Under the pieces are notes generated by a model. That model made no database searches, had not been told where the DNA came from, and saw only the letters and a list, made by a program, of their open reading frames with translations. Position numbers and translations under genes: made by a program. Shown piece by piece: positions 14,883-24,111 of a DNA stretch of 64,000 nucleotides. The stretch comes from Mycobacterium sp. NBC_00419. GTDB taxonomy: Bacteria; Actinomycetota; Actinomycetes; Mycobacteriales; Mycobacteriaceae. Each line of letters starts with the position of its first letter. Position 1 is the first letter of the stretch. The stretch spans positions 2,790,001-2,854,000 of the forward strand of contig NZ_CP107931.1 in the NCBI RefSeq assembly GCF_036023875.1, given 5' to 3'.

Positions 14883-17402
14883 ATGACTGACACCACGTTG
14901 CCGCCGGGCGACGACGCAACCGGAGACCGCATCGAACCGGTCGACATCCAGCAGGAGATGCAGCGCAGCTACATCGATTACGCGATGAGCGTCATCGTCG
15001 GCCGCGCGTTGCCGGAGGTGCGCGACGGCCTCAAGCCGGTGCACCGCCGCGTGCTCTACGCGATGTACGACTCCGGGTTCCGGCCCGATCGCAGCCACGC
15101 GAAATCCGCTCGCTCGGTGGCCGAGACGATGGGTAACTACCACCCGCACGGTGACGCCTCGATCTACGACACCCTGGTCCGGATGGCCCAGCCGTGGTCG
15201 CTGCGCTACCCCTTGGTCGACGGGCAGGGCAACTTCGGTTCGCCGGGTAACGACCCGCCAGCCGCCATGCGGTACACCGAAGCTCGGCTCACGCCGCTGG
15301 CGATGGAGATGCTGCGTGAAATCGACGAGGAGACAGTCGATTTCGTCCCGAACTACGACGGCCGGGTGCAGGAGCCGACCGTCCTGCCGAGCCGGTTCCC
15401 CAACCTGCTGGCCAACGGTTCGGGCGGTATCGCCGTCGGTATGGCCACCAACATCCCGCCACACAACCTGCGCGAGCTGGCCGAGGCCGTCTACTGGTGC
15501 CTGGAGAACTTCGAGGCCGACGAGGAAGCCACCCTCGAGGCGGTCATCGAACGGGTCAAGGGCCCGGACTTTCCCACCCACGGCCTGATCGTCGGCACCC
15601 AGGGCATCCTGGACGCCTACCGCACCGGCCGCGGCTCGGTCCGGATGCGCGGTGTCGTCGAGATCGAGGAAGACGCCCGCGGGCGCACCGGCATCGTGAT
15701 CACCGAGCTGCCATATCAGGTCAACCACGACAACTTCATCACCTCGATCGCCGAGCAGGTCCGCGACGGCAAGCTGGGCGGCATCTCCAACATCGAGGAC
15801 CAGTCCAGCGACCGGGTGGGTCTGCGCATCGTCGTGGAGGTCAAGCGCGACGCCGTGGCCAAGGTGGTGCTGAACAACCTCTACAAGCACACCCAGCTGC
15901 AGACCAGCTTCGGCTGCAACATGCTGTCGATCGTCGACGGGGTGCCGCGCACGCTGCGCATCGACCAGATGATCCGCTACTACGTCATCCATCAGCTCGA
16001 CGTGATCGTCCGGCGCACCACCTACCGGCTGCGCAAGGCCAACGAACGGGCCCACATCCTGCGCGGTCTGGTCAAGGCGCTCGACGCGCTCGATGAGGTG
16101 ATCGCCCTGATCCGCGCCTCGGCCACGGTCGACATCGCCCGGGCCGGCCTGATCGAGCTGCTCGAGGTCGACGAGATCCAGGCCCAAGCCATCCTGGATA
16201 TGCAGCTGCGCCGCCTGGCCGCCCTGGAACGCCAGCGGATCGTCGACCAACTGGCCGAGATCGAAGCCGAGATCGCCGACCTCGAGGACATCCTGGCCAA
16301 GCCGGAACGTCAGCGGGCGATCGTGCGCGACGAACTCAGGGAGATCGTCGACAAGTACGGCGACGACAGGCGCACCCGCATCATCGCCGCCGACGGCGAG
16401 GTGTCCGACGAGGATCTGATCGCCCGCGAGGACGTGGTCGTGACGATCACCGAGACCGGGTACGCCAAGCGCACCAAGACCGACCTGTACCGCAGCCAGA
16501 AACGCGGCGGCAAGGGTGTGCAGGGCGCCTCGCTCAAGCAGGACGACATCGTGCGGCACTTCTTCGTGTGCTCGACCCACGACTGGATCCTGTTCTTCAC
16601 GACACAGGGCCGGGTGTATCGCGCCAAGGCCTACGACCTGCCCGAGGCGCAGCGCAATGCGCGCGGTCAGCACGTGGCCAACCTGCTGGCCTTCCAGCCC
16701 GAGGAGCGCATCGCCCAGGTCATCCAGATCAAGAGCTACGAGGACGCGCCCTATCTGGTGCTGGCCACCCGCAACGGGCTGGTGAAGAAGTCCAAGCTGT
16801 CCGACTTCGACTCCAACCGCTCGGGCGGCATCGTGGCGGTCAACCTGCGTGACGGCGACGAACTGGTCGGCGCGGTGCTGTGCTCGGCGGAGGACGACCT
16901 GCTGCTGGTCAGCGCCAACGGCCAGTCCATCCGGTTCTCGGCCACCGATGAGGCGCTGCGCCCGATGGGCCGGGCGACCTCGGGTGTGCAGGGCATGCGG
17001 TTCAACGAGGACGACCGTCTGCTGTCACTCAACGTGGTCCGTGAAGGGACGTATCTGCTGGTCGCGACGGCCGGCGGGTATTCCAAGCGCACCGCGATCG
17101 AGGAGTACACGGCTCAGGGTCGCGGCGGCAAGGGCATTCTGACCATCCAGTACGACCGGCGCCGCGGCAGCCTGGTCGGCGCACTGATCGTCGATGAGGA
17201 CAGTGAAGTGTTCGCCATCACCTCCGGCGGCGGTGTCATCCGTACCGCGGCTCGCCAGGTCCGCAAGGCCGGACGCCAGACAAAGGGCGTTCGCTTGATG
17301 AACCTGGGCGAGGGCGACACACTGTTAGCCATTGCCCGCAATGCCGAGGAGCAGGAGGACGCGGAAGATGTGGCCGCGGACCCTGAAACCGATGCGACGT
17401 AG
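14883..17402 (+). CDS. gyrA: DNA gyrase subunit A
   Basis: An 839-residue breakage-rejoining subunit. The catalytic tyrosine is Y131 ([10 protein letters not shown]). The quinolone-resistance region GDASIYDTL spans residues 90-98, equivalent to M. tuberculosis 88-96, with Ala, Ser and Asp at the resistance positions 90, 91 and 94, i.e. a wild-type pattern; Thr at position 95 is a neutral natural variant. The C-terminal domain contains beta-pinwheel blades and the GyrA box [10 protein letters not shown] near residue 540. No intein. It follows gyrB by 28 bases. Confidence 0.98.
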   Translation: MTDTTLPPGDDATGDRIEPVDIQQEMQRSYIDYAMSVIVGRALPEVRDGLKPVHRRVLYAMYDSGFRPDRSHAKSARSVAETMGNYHPHGDASIYDTLVRMAQPWSLRYPLVDGQGNFGSPGNDPPAAMRYTEARLTPLAMEMLREIDEETVDFVPNYDGRVQEPTVLPSRFPNLLANGSGGIAVGMATNIPPHNLRELAEAVYWCLENFEADEEATLEAVIERVKGPDFPTHGLIVGTQGILDAYRTGRGSVRMRGVVEIEEDARGRTGIVITELPYQVNHDNFITSIAEQVRDGKLGGISNIEDQSSDRVGLRIVVEVKRDAVAKVVLNNLYKHTQLQTSFGCNMLSIVDGVPRTLRIDQMIRYYVIHQLDVIVRRTTYRLRKANERAHILRGLVKALDALDEVIALIRASATVDIARAGLIELLEVDEIQAQAILDMQLRRLAALERQRIVDQLAEIEAEIADLEDILAKPERQRAIVRDELREIVDKYGDDRRTRIIAADGEVSDEDLIAREDVVVTITETGYAKRTKTDLYRSQKRGGKGVQGASLKQDDIVRHFFVCSTHDWILFFTTQGRVYRAKAYDLPEAQRNARGQHVANLLAFQPEERIAQVIQIKSYEDAPYLVLATRNGLVKKSKLSDFDSNRSGGIVAVNLRDGDELVGAVLCSAEDDLLLVSANGQSIRFSATDEALRPMGRATSGVQGMRFNEDDRLLSLNVVREGTYLLVATAGGYSKRTAIEEYTAQGRGGKGILTIQYDRRRGSLVGALIVDEDSEVFAITSGGGVIRTAARQVRKAGRQTKGVRLMNLGEGDTLLAIARNAEEQEDAEDVAADPETDAT

Positions 17403-17435
17403 CGTGGCGCAGGGCAAACAGGTGAGGAGCTGGCG

Positions 17436-18368
17436 GTGAGCGCACCCAACGAGCCGGGTCAGACCGGACCGGGCGAGAGTCCGGGCAACGGGAACGGCTC
17501 GGCGGACCGGGCGGCGCCCCGGCCCGCCTCGGGTCCCAACGGCGGTACTGCTGATGTCCCGCCGTGGCAGCGGGGCGCCGCGCGGACCCGCCCGGGGGCC
17601 GCGCCGCAGCGTCCGGCCGCTGAGGGTGGCCCGTGGCCCGAGCCGCGTCCGCCGGCCCCGCCGGCAGGTTCACCGAGCATCGAGGACCGGGTGACCCGCT
17701 TCATCACGGGCACCGCGGCCCCCGACCTGTCGACGCTCGGCGGCCAGCCGCCAGCCCGCCAGGAGGCCCCGCTACCGGCCCGCCAGGACGCCGAGCCACC
17801 CGCACCGCGCCCGGAGACCCGGGCCGAGCGCACCGAGGTCGCCCGGCCGGAGGCCTACGCCAGCGAGCTGCCCGACCTGTCGGGTCCGCCGCCCAAGCCG
17901 GTACCGGCGCGCAAGCCCGCACCGGAGCGTCCGGCAGCGGAGGCACCGCCAGCCAAGTCCCCCAGCCCGATGCAGCGAATTCAGGTCGCCGCCAACCGTT
18001 CTCGCGGTCCGGTGCGTGCCAGCATGCAGATCCGGCACATCGACCCGTGGAGCGCGCTGAAGGTGTCGCTGCTGCTGTCGGTGGCGCTGTTCTTCGTGTG
18101 GATGATCGCCGTGGCGTTCCTGTATCTGGTGCTGGGCGGCATGGGTGTGTGGAGCAAGCTGAACAGCAACGTCGGCGATCTGCTGACCGCCACCAGTGGC
18201 GGCGGTGGTGAGCTGGTGTCCAGCGGGACGATCTTCGGTGGTGCCGCGTTGATCGGTCTGGTGAACATCGTGCTGCTGACCGCGATGGCCACGGTGGGTG
18301 CGTTCATCTACAACCTGAGCACCGACATCGTCGGCGGCGTTGAGGTCACCCTGGCTGACCGGGACTGA
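17436..18368 (+). CDS. Rv0007-like membrane protein with DUF3566 domain
   Basis: A 310-residue protein. Residues 1 to about 185 are Pro/Ala/Gly-rich and disordered. From about 190 a DUF3566 domain begins ([20 protein letters not shown]) with one transmembrane helix at about 208-232 ([20 protein letters not shown]) and a second near 265-290. It ends in [16 protein letters not shown]. The GTG at 17436 follows GAGGAGCTGG. This family sits directly after gyrA in most mycobacteria; its function is unknown, with a cell-envelope or division role suspected from context. Confidence 0.88.
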   Translation: MSAPNEPGQTGPGESPGNGNGSADRAAPRPASGPNGGTADVPPWQRGAARTRPGAAPQRPAAEGGPWPEPRPPAPPAGSPSIEDRVTRFITGTAAPDLSTLGGQPPARQEAPLPARQDAEPPAPRPETRAERTEVARPEAYASELPDLSGPPPKPVPARKPAPERPAAEAPPAKSPSPMQRIQVAANRSRGPVRASMQIRHIDPWSALKVSLLLSVALFFVWMIAVAFLYLVLGGMGVWSKLNSNVGDLLTATSGGGGELVSSGTIFGGAALIGLVNIVLLTAMATVGAFIYNLSTDIVGGVEVTLADRD

Positions 18369-18432
18369 TCGACCGGTTTGGGTGCAGTGCCCGGCTTGCG
18401 GTAATCTCGGCGCTCGGTCGTATGCGTAATAC

Positions 18433-18506
18433 GGGCCTATAGCTCAGGTGGTTAGAGCGCTTCGCTGATAACGAAGAGGTCGGAGGTTCGAGTCCTCCTA
18501 GGCCCA
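18433..18506 (+). tRNA. ileT: tRNA-Ile (GAT)
   Basis: A 74-base tRNA: acceptor GGGCCTA pairs with TAGGCCC plus discriminator A, the D-arm is AGCTCAGGTGGTTAGAGCG, the anticodon arm reads CTTCGCTGATAACGAAG with GAT, and the T-arm is GGAGGTTCGAGTCCTCC. CCA is not encoded. It lies 64 bases after the DUF3566 gene, as in M. tuberculosis. Confidence 0.97.
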
Positions 18507-18535
18507 CGATGTCCTGGTCAACGGGAGGGGCGTCC

Positions 18536-18637
18536 GTGAGGATTGCAGTACTGGTTTCGGTGCTGGTTGCGGGCGCGGTGCTGGTCGGAATCGGCCGCCG
18601 CGGCGAAACCTGGCACACCCTCGACGACCGCGACTGA
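18536..18637 (+). CDS. 33-residue membrane microprotein between tRNA genes
   Basis: The gap between the two tRNAs holds a GTG frame with a good GGGAGGGG Shine-Dalgarno 5 bases upstream. It encodes 33 residues: a hydrophobic segment IAVLVSVLVAGAVLVGIG followed by a charged tail RRGETWHTLDDRD. Tiny actinobacterial proteins of this size and plan (the DLW-39 family) occur next to these tRNAs, as remembered; here the DLW motif is not exact (ETWHTLDD). The stop is 3 bases before tRNA-Ala. It may be a real microprotein; function unknown. Confidence 0.6.
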   Translation: MRIAVLVSVLVAGAVLVGIGRRGETWHTLDDRD

Positions 18638-18640
18638 CTC

Positions 18641-18713
18641 GGGGCCTTAGCTCAGTTGGTAGAGCGCTGCCTTTGCAAGGCAGATGTCAGGAGTTCGAAT
18701 CTCCTAGGCTCCA
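18641..18713 (+). tRNA. alaT: tRNA-Ala (TGC)
   Basis: A 73-base tRNA: acceptor GGGGCCT pairs with AGGCTCC (one G-T) plus A, the D-arm is AGCTCAGTTGGTAGAGC, the anticodon arm reads TGCCTTTGCAAGGCA with anticodon TGC, and the T-arm is AGGAGTTCGAATCTCCT. No encoded CCA. Confidence 0.97.
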
Positions 18714-18825
18714 CAAGAATTCGTGCTCTTCAGGCGCCGCGCAATTACGTACACCGAGTCGTGAGTTCCGGCGCGCAGCGCAAGATCGCAGCGCGGGGGT
18801 GCGGTCCGCCGTCAGCGGGTCTCCT

Positions 18826-20685
18826 TCAGACGGCGGCTGCCAGCGGCACGGTCCTGACCGTGTATACGGGCCGGCCGCCATCGGGCCGAGTCGGATCAGG
18901 ATCGGGGGTCTCGAAGGTGACGTCGTTCAGTCGGTAGGTGGTGTTCCCGATCGTCGCGACGAAGTCACCGGTAACCCGCTTGATGGGGTCGCGAGCTTCC
19001 AGGATTCCGACCGAGTTCGGCTCGATGGGCTGCTGTATCGAGAATTGGTACTGCGTGCTTTCAGTCCAACTCTGGGTGCTTTCCCGGCTGATCCCGAGTT
19101 CGACCAGCTGCAGAATCGTGGCCTTCGCGCTCAGTGACAGAGTCAGGCTCGTCGTCGTCTCACTTGTCTCCGTCCGAGTGAAGGTCGACGTGATCGTCGT
19201 CGAGCCCTTGTTCTCCGCGGTGGCTACTACGCGGGGTTTCGTTTGAGTCTGTTCGAAGGTCTTGGGTGAGAAGCTGCACTTGGCCGAGCCGTTGCTACAC
19301 AGCGAGTTGAGAATTTGGGCTTGCTTCTGGCCTTGTCCGCTATCGATCGTGTAGGTGCTGCCGGCCGGGTCGACAAGGTAGGTGTTCCCGTTTTGAGTCC
19401 AGCCGTCGGGCCGGGTGAAGGTGCAGTCGCCCGTGGTGCACGAAGCCTTCGAATTGTCCGGATTCACCACTGAGAGGGAGTCGACGTACATATTCACTGC
19501 CCACTTGCGGGGCGTGCCGTCCGGCGCGGTGCTCGTGAAGGTTGCGGTGGTCTGATAGTTGCTGGCGGGGTTGAGGTACTGCGTGCTCTCGAAGCGGACC
19601 GTGTCGCCGGGTTTCAGCACCGTGCCGACGGGCGGCGATCCGACCGAGCCCTCGAAATTGGCGCGGTCGTAAACGAACTTGCTGAGGGTAATGGAACTTC
19701 CGGTGAGATTGGTGACGGTGAACCCCCTGGAGTAGCCGCCCTGTGACCAGTAGGGAACCTCCACGAACGCCTCGGTCGACCGGCTCGAGAATGGATCGAG
19801 CAGGTTGAATCCACGATCACTGACGGTCGCGGTGAAGGAGTCATAGCCGTTGAAGTCGGGTCCGGGAATGTAGGTGTACACCCCATCCGGCGTGATCTGG
19901 ACCGTCCCATAGGTTGGCTGCTGTGCCAGCGAATAGGTCAGCGCATCGCCCTCGGGGTCGACGGCCTTGAGGCTTCCGACCGTCTCACCGTTCGGCTCGA
20001 TCATGAAATTGATCGGATCGACGGTGGGAGTCTGGTTGAAGAGGGTACGCCTGACCAGCAGTAGTGCACCTTGGAGGAACTCGCTGATCGGCGAAGCGGG
20101 CAGGTTGCCCAGCAGCGACGCGGTGCCGTCGAACCAGCGGGTTACCGCAGCGTTGAGTCCGCCGAGCGGATCGGCCGGCGTCAGTTGCGGTGGGGAATTG
20201 AAGACTCGCGCCGAGACCCCGGTGCTTGCTGCGCCGCCGGACGCCGTCGCGCTCGCCGAGCGGGTCTGATCGTGGGCCGCGACGAGCTCTGACTCGATCG
20301 GATCCGGACTCCGCGTCGGCACCGGCTCGCCCACCGCCGCGGTCCGGTTCAATCCCTTGTCAACCGAGTCCACCGTCGCGCGGCGGGCTGCGGCTGACGC
20401 CGTGAGGTGAGTTGGTGAACTCGGCGGCACGGTACCGACCGGCACTGCGGCCGCAGAACGCAACCGCGTAGCGGCAGTGTGGCCGCTGGTGGTAGCGGCT
20501 CCACCTGCGCGGCCGGCGGGTGCAGTCGCTGCCGCCCGCTGGTGGCGTCCGGTGGTAGAACTCGGCGCAGCAGACGAATCCCCGTTGCCGCTGTCGGCTG
20601 CGGCGATTGCCTGCGGGCCCACGATCGACAGGCCCAGCACGACGGCGGCAGACCCCAGCCCAGCCGAAATCCTTGACATCGTCAC
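18826..20685 (-). CDS. Secreted Cadherin/VCBS-like protein with aerolysin/ETX-like C-terminus
   Basis: About 619 residues. The GTG at 20685 has AGGGGG 5 bases upstream; the ATG at 20679 is the alternative. A signal peptide ends near AIAAADS, followed by about 130 residues of Ala/Thr/Ser-rich linker. Next comes FLQGALLLVRRTLFNQTPTV, a segment seen at this place in many mycobacterial exported repeat proteins, then one Cadherin/VCBS-like domain (AVDPEGDALTYSLAQQPTYG ... DGVYTYIPGPDFNGYDSFT). The last 230 residues have a CTTGDC pair, then a long Ser/Thr-rich amphipathic stretch (STTITSTFTRTETSETTTSL) and QQPIEPNSVG, the pattern of ETX/MTX2 or aerolysin-type beta-hairpin proteins. The pore-forming role is inferred only. 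Confidence 0.75.
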   Translation of the reverse strand: MTMSRISAGLGSAAVVLGLSIVGPQAIAAADSGNGDSSAAPSSTTGRHQRAAATAPAGRAGGAATTSGHTAATRLRSAAAVPVGTVPPSSPTHLTASAAARRATVDSVDKGLNRTAAVGEPVPTRSPDPIESELVAAHDQTRSASATASGGAASTGVSARVFNSPPQLTPADPLGGLNAAVTRWFDGTASLLGNLPASPISEFLQGALLLVRRTLFNQTPTVDPINFMIEPNGETVGSLKAVDPEGDALTYSLAQQPTYGTVQITPDGVYTYIPGPDFNGYDSFTATVSDRGFNLLDPFSSRSTEAFVEVPYWSQGGYSRGFTVTNLTGSSITLSKFVYDRANFEGSVGSPPVGTVLKPGDTVRFESTQYLNPASNYQTTATFTSTAPDGTPRKWAVNMYVDSLSVVNPDNSKASCTTGDCTFTRPDGWTQNGNTYLVDPAGSTYTIDSGQGQKQAQILNSLCSNGSAKCSFSPKTFEQTQTKPRVVATAENKGSTTITSTFTRTETSETTTSLTLSLSAKATILQLVELGISRESTQSWTESTQYQFSIQQPIEPNSVGILEARDPIKRVTGDFVATIGNTTYRLNDVTFETPDPDPTRPDGGRPVYTVRTVPLAAAV

Positions 20686-20758
20686 GGCGACCCCCTGGTG
20701 ACCAGCTGTTATGGAAAGGTTGCGCGAAATTAGCACAGCTGGGTTAGCTGGTCCAACC

Positions 20759-20785
20759 AGTTGGCGGAATTGATGACCGCCAACT
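20759..20785 (-). terminator. Hairpin after sdaA (probable terminator)
   Basis: AGTTGGCGG and CCGCCAACT are perfect 9-base arms around a 9-base loop, 30 bases after the sdaA stop. No T tract follows, as in many mycobacterial terminators. It separates sdaA from the secreted-protein gene transcribed in the same direction. Confidence 0.5.
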
Positions 20786-20814
20786 TCCAGAAGTGGTCAC
20801 CAGCCCTTACGTGC

Positions 20815-22173
20815 TCAGCACTCCACGACGTTGAGGGCGAGTCCGCCCTTGGCGGTCTCCTTGTACTTCTCGGCCATATCGGCCCCCGTCTCGCGCATGG
20901 TCTTGATGGCGGTGTCGAGGCTCACGTAATGGGTGCCGTCGCCGTGCATCGCCATCCGCGCGGCAGTGATGGCCTTGACCGCGGCCACCGCGTTGCGTTC
21001 GATGCACGGAATCTGCACCAGGCCGCCCACCGGATCGCAGGTGAGCCCGAGGTTGTGCTCGATGCCGATCTCGGCAGCGTTCTCCACCTGTGCCGGCGTC
21101 CCGCCGAGCACCGCCGTCAGCCCGGCCGCGGCCATCGAGCACGCTGAGCCGACCTCACCCTGACAGCCCACCTCGGCACCGGAGATCGACGCATTCGCCT
21201 TGAACAGCACACCGATCGCGGCCGCGGTCAGCAGGAACTGCACCACCCCGTCGTCCGATGCCCCGGTGACGAAGCGCGAATAGTAATGCAGCACAGCGGG
21301 AATCACCCCGGCGGCGCCATTGGTCGGTGCGGTGACGACCCGGCCGCCGTCGGCGTTCTCCTCGTTGACGGCCAGCGCGTACACCGTCGTCCAGTCCAGC
21401 GCGTACAACGGGTCGTCGGGTTTGGCCTCCAACTGGACAGCCAGTGCGCCGGCTCGGCGCTTGACCGCCAGCCCGCCCGGCAACACGCCGCGGTGGGCCA
21501 GACCGGCGCGCACGCAGTCCTGCATCACCGCCCAGATCTCCAACACACCCGCGCGGAGGTCCTCGTGGCGGCCCAGTGCCCGCTCGTTGTCGGCCATCAA
21601 CTCGGCGATGCTGCACCGGCGACCGACAGCGAGTGCCACCAATTCCTTTGCGGTACCGAACGGATAGGGCACCTCGGCGAGGCCACCAACCGGTGCCGCC
21701 GCCTCGTCCTCGTCGAGCACCGCTCCGCCGCCGACGGAGAAGTAGATCCGCCGGTCGAGCGGCTCCCCGCCGCCGCCGAGTGCCTCGAAGGCCATGCCGT
21801 TGGAGTGAAAATCCAAGCGGTCCAGGCGAAGTGCGATGTCGGAGTCGATATCGAAGTCGATGGTCCGGCCACCACCTAGCACCAGGCGTCCGGTGTCGCG
21901 CACGGCCTGCACGCGACTGGTCACCTCGGCGGGGTCCACGGTCTCAGGATCGGCACCGGCCAGCCCGAGCACCACCGCGCCGACGGTTCCGTGCCCGGCT
22001 CCGGTGGCCCCGAGGGATCCGTACAGGTGCACCCGAATCCGTTCGGTCGAGCCGAGGACACCCCGTTCGGCGAGCCGGGTGACAAAGCGGGCGGCGGCCC
22101 GCATCGGCCCGACAGTGTGCGAACTCGAGGGGCCGATGCCGATCGAGAACAGGTCGAAGACGCTAACGGCCAT
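20815..22173 (-). CDS. sdaA: L-serine dehydratase (iron-sulfur, single chain)
   Basis: A 452-residue L-serine ammonia-lyase converting serine to pyruvate and ammonia with a [4Fe-4S] cluster. The N-terminal beta domain starts [20 protein letters not shown]; the alpha domain carries [16 protein letters not shown] and the cluster cysteines in [16 protein letters not shown] and LTCDPVGG, and ends [12 protein letters not shown]. The ATG at 22173 is conventional; a GTG at 22179 overlapping the cwsA stop is possible. It sits between tRNA-Ala and cwsA, where M. tuberculosis has no such gene as remembered. Likely coupled to cwsA. Confidence 0.93.
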   Translation of the reverse strand: MAVSVFDLFSIGIGPSSSHTVGPMRAAARFVTRLAERGVLGSTERIRVHLYGSLGATGAGHGTVGAVVLGLAGADPETVDPAEVTSRVQAVRDTGRLVLGGGRTIDFDIDSDIALRLDRLDFHSNGMAFEALGGGGEPLDRRIYFSVGGGAVLDEDEAAAPVGGLAEVPYPFGTAKELVALAVGRRCSIAELMADNERALGRHEDLRAGVLEIWAVMQDCVRAGLAHRGVLPGGLAVKRRAGALAVQLEAKPDDPLYALDWTTVYALAVNEENADGGRVVTAPTNGAAGVIPAVLHYYSRFVTGASDDGVVQFLLTAAAIGVLFKANASISGAEVGCQGEVGSACSMAAAGLTAVLGGTPAQVENAAEIGIEHNLGLTCDPVGGLVQIPCIERNAVAAVKAITAARMAMHGDGTHYVSLDTAIKTMRETGADMAEKYKETAKGGLALNVVEC

Positions 22174-22178
22174 GGCCA

Positions 22179-22586
22179 CTACGGCTTCGGGGCGACCTCG
22201 ACGCTGGGGGGCAGCGCGGACGGCTCGGGCTGCATGGAGCGGCGCACGATGCTGAACGCCACCGCACCGCCGACCAGTGTCGCCAGGCCGAGACCGCCGA
22301 ACACCAGTAGGCGCCGCCGGCGATGGGGCGCTGTGCGCGCCTCCTGCAGGGCGGCAGGCAACTCGGAGACCACTTGTTTGACCGCGGCCGCCTCCAGGGC
22401 CAATTGCTGGCGGGCGGCGCGGGTGTTGCGGTATCGGCGGCGCACGCCCGCGGCGGCCGACTCGGCCGAGTGCACGGTCAACCCGACCACACCGCGCGTG
22501 ACGTCGACCGGGCCGACCGCGGTGTAGTGCAGTCCGCGGTTCAGACGCTGCCGGGAGGTGAGCTTCGGTTCGGTCTTTCGGCCCAT
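22179..22586 (-). CDS. cwsA: Cell wall synthesis protein CwsA
   Basis: A 135-residue single-pass membrane protein matching Rv0008c/CwsA in plan: an N-terminal motif [20 protein letters not shown], a coiled-coil-like middle ([20 protein letters not shown]), a transmembrane helix at about 95-113 ([19 protein letters not shown]) and the ending [16 protein letters not shown]. CwsA interacts with CrgA and Wag31 and affects polar growth (family knowledge). The stop overlaps the possible sdaA GTG. It diverges from ppiA. Confidence 0.92.
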   Translation of the reverse strand: MGRKTEPKLTSRQRLNRGLHYTAVGPVDVTRGVVGLTVHSAESAAAGVRRRYRNTRAARQQLALEAAAVKQVVSELPAALQEARTAPHRRRRLLVFGGLGLATLVGGAVAFSIVRRSMQPEPSALPPSVEVAPKP

Positions 22587-22644
22587 GGCTCAACACTGCC
22601 ACACCCCTGCACCGGGTGGCCGGGAGATGGCGCAGCGGGCGCTA

Positions 22645-23190
22645 GTGGCACACTGTGAATTCGTGACGAGCCCCATTGCGACCGCGACAGCGACCCTGCA
22701 CACCAACCGCGGCGATATCAAGATCGCCCTGTTCGGCAATCACGCCCCCAAGACCGTTGCCAACTTCGTCGGCCTGGCCCAGGGCACCAAGGAGTACTCG
22801 ACGCAGAACGCGTCGGGCAGCACCGCAGGCCCCTTCTACGACGGTGCGGTGTTCCACCGCGTCATCGACGGCTTCATGATCCAGGGCGGCGACCCGACCG
22901 GCACCGGCCGCGGCGGGCCGGGCTACAAGTTCGCCGACGAGTTCCACGGTGAGCTGCAGTTCGACAAGCCGTACCTGCTGGCCATGGCCAACGCCGGGCC
23001 GGGCACCAACGGCTCGCAGTTCTTCATCACGGTGGGCCCGACCCCGCATCTGAATCGCCGGCACACCATTTTCGGTGAGGTCGTCGACCCGGAGTCGCAG
23101 AAGGTCGTCGACGCCATCGCCACCACCTCCGTCGATCGCAACGACCGGCCCACCGAGGCGGTCGTGATCGAGTCGATCACCATCTCCTGA
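22645..23190 (+). CDS. ppiA: Peptidyl-prolyl cis-trans isomerase A (cyclophilin)
   Basis: A cyclophilin of 181 residues. The GTG at 22645 gives an N-terminus [19 protein letters not shown] that aligns with the M. tuberculosis PpiA start (182 aa) as remembered; the GTG at 22663 is an alternative. The fold motifs are clear: [51 protein letters not shown] and [20 protein letters not shown]. No signal peptide, so it is cytoplasmic. It lacks a strong Shine-Dalgarno and may be leaderless. Confidence 0.94.
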   Translation: MAHCEFVTSPIATATATLHTNRGDIKIALFGNHAPKTVANFVGLAQGTKEYSTQNASGSTAGPFYDGAVFHRVIDGFMIQGGDPTGTGRGGPGYKFADEFHGELQFDKPYLLAMANAGPGTNGSQFFITVGPTPHLNRRHTIFGEVVDPESQKVVDAIATTSVDRNDRPTEAVVIESITIS

Positions 23191-23209
23191 CGTCTGGGCG
23201 CTGCCCAGC

Positions 23210-23626
23210 TCACCGCCCGGCGTAGCCCGCGGCGGTGAGCGCGTCGAGCACGGTCAGCGGCTCGGTACCCAGGTCCCACCGGCTGAGCACGATCAGCCGG
23301 TTGTCGGTGGTGTCGATTTCCAAAAGTCGGACTTTGCGGCCGATGCGCCGGAACTCGGTGATGCGGATCAGCGAGATGTCCGGGTTCCGCAAAGTCTGTG
23401 AACGGAACCAGCCGCGGTACACCAGGCCCTCAGGCGTGATTGCCAGCCGGGGCCGGGCACGCCAGGAGCCGGTTGCAAACAGAATGAGGCCCACCGCGGC
23501 AACGCCGGTGAGAATGCGCCCCGGAGGGTCTGTGACCACGGTCACACAGGCGATAGCCATCACAAAACCCACGAGGCCGAGAGCTGCGATACCCGCCGGA
23601 TTGGGCGCCCACTCAGTTTGCTGCAC
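23210..23626 (-). CDS. Rv0010c-like PH-domain membrane protein
   Basis: 138 residues. The GTG at 23626 follows GAGGA by 5 bases and gives a start QQTEWAP like Rv0010c as remembered; the frame extends to 23647. Two transmembrane helices at about 12-30 and 38-55 precede a small bacterial PH-like domain (RPRLAITPEGLVYRGWF, LLEIDTTDNRLIVLSRWDL). It ends LDALTAAGYAGR. Function unknown; conserved beside crgA. Confidence 0.87.
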   Translation of the reverse strand: MQQTEWAPNPAGIAALGLVGFVMAIACVTVVTDPPGRILTGVAAVGLILFATGSWRARPRLAITPEGLVYRGWFRSQTLRNPDISLIRITEFRRIGRKVRLLEIDTTDNRLIVLSRWDLGTEPLTVLDALTAAGYAGR

Positions 23627-23661
23627 GGGGTCCTCGGCTGCCTTCACCGTGGGGAATGCAG

Positions 23662-23670
23662 TTATCCACA
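23662..23670 (+). promoter_or_regulatory. Isolated perfect DnaA box
   Basis: TTATCCACA, the canonical DnaA 9-mer, stands alone in the gap upstream of the Rv0010c-like gene, about 15 kb from oriC. It could place that gene under DnaA or titrate the initiator. A chance occurrence cannot be excluded. Confidence 0.55.
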
Positions 23671-23692
23671 GGCGCTATCAACAATGGGGATG

Positions 23693-23710
23693 AATCACAT
23701 CGATGTGATT
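23693..23710. promoter_or_regulatory. 18-base perfect palindrome between crgA and the Rv0010c-like gene
   Basis: AATCACATCGATGTGATT is a perfect palindrome, 72 bases downstream of the crgA stop and 67 bases upstream of the Rv0010c-like GTG. It is operator-like (no loop, no T tract) and shares the ACATCGATGT core with the jag-gidB palindrome at 3693-3704. The cognate protein is unknown. Confidence 0.6.
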
Positions 23711-23782
23711 GGTTTACCAGTAGGTTGCCAGCACGGTAACGGCCGGCGCACAGCCGCAAGCCCAAACGGATGTCGCCGACAC

Positions 23783-24064
23783 TCACCGCCACCGCATCGT
23801 GAGCAACAACCCTGTGATCATGAAGGCAAACGCGATCGCGTAGTTCCAGGGGCCCAGGTTCGACATCCACTGCAGCGCGCTGGGGGTGTCGTACCCGGAG
23901 GCCGCAAGCTGGAACACCAGCAGCCAGATCAGCCCGATCAGCATCAGACCGATGAACAGCACGACGAACCACACGCTCGACGGTCCGGCCTTCACCTTCA
24001 CCGGGGTACGGCTGACCGACTTGACGGTGAAGTCGTTCTTCTTGCGAACCTTGGACTTGGGCAT
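23783..24064 (-). CDS. crgA: Cell division protein CrgA
   Basis: A 93-residue two-pass membrane protein. The N-terminus is basic ([12 protein letters not shown]), with helices at about 32-52 ([20 protein letters not shown]) and 72-90, separated by a short [21 protein letters not shown] loop. CrgA recruits PBPs and FtsI to the septum (family knowledge). It is transcribed away from the Rv0012-like gene. Confidence 0.96.
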   Translation of the reverse strand: MPKSKVRKKNDFTVKSVSRTPVKVKAGPSSVWFVVLFIGLMLIGLIWLLVFQLAASGYDTPSALQWMSNLGPWNYAIAFAFMITGLLLTMRWR

Positions 24065-24111
24065 GGGTACCTTCGGGACGAATCGGTGCGACGATGGTGC
24101 GCAGATCGACT

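Noticed and set aside
15150..15180. Quinolone-resistance mutation in GyrA
   Set aside because: The Ala-Ser...Asp residues at the resistance positions are wild type; the Thr in IYDTL corresponds to the neutral S95T variant of M. tuberculosis.
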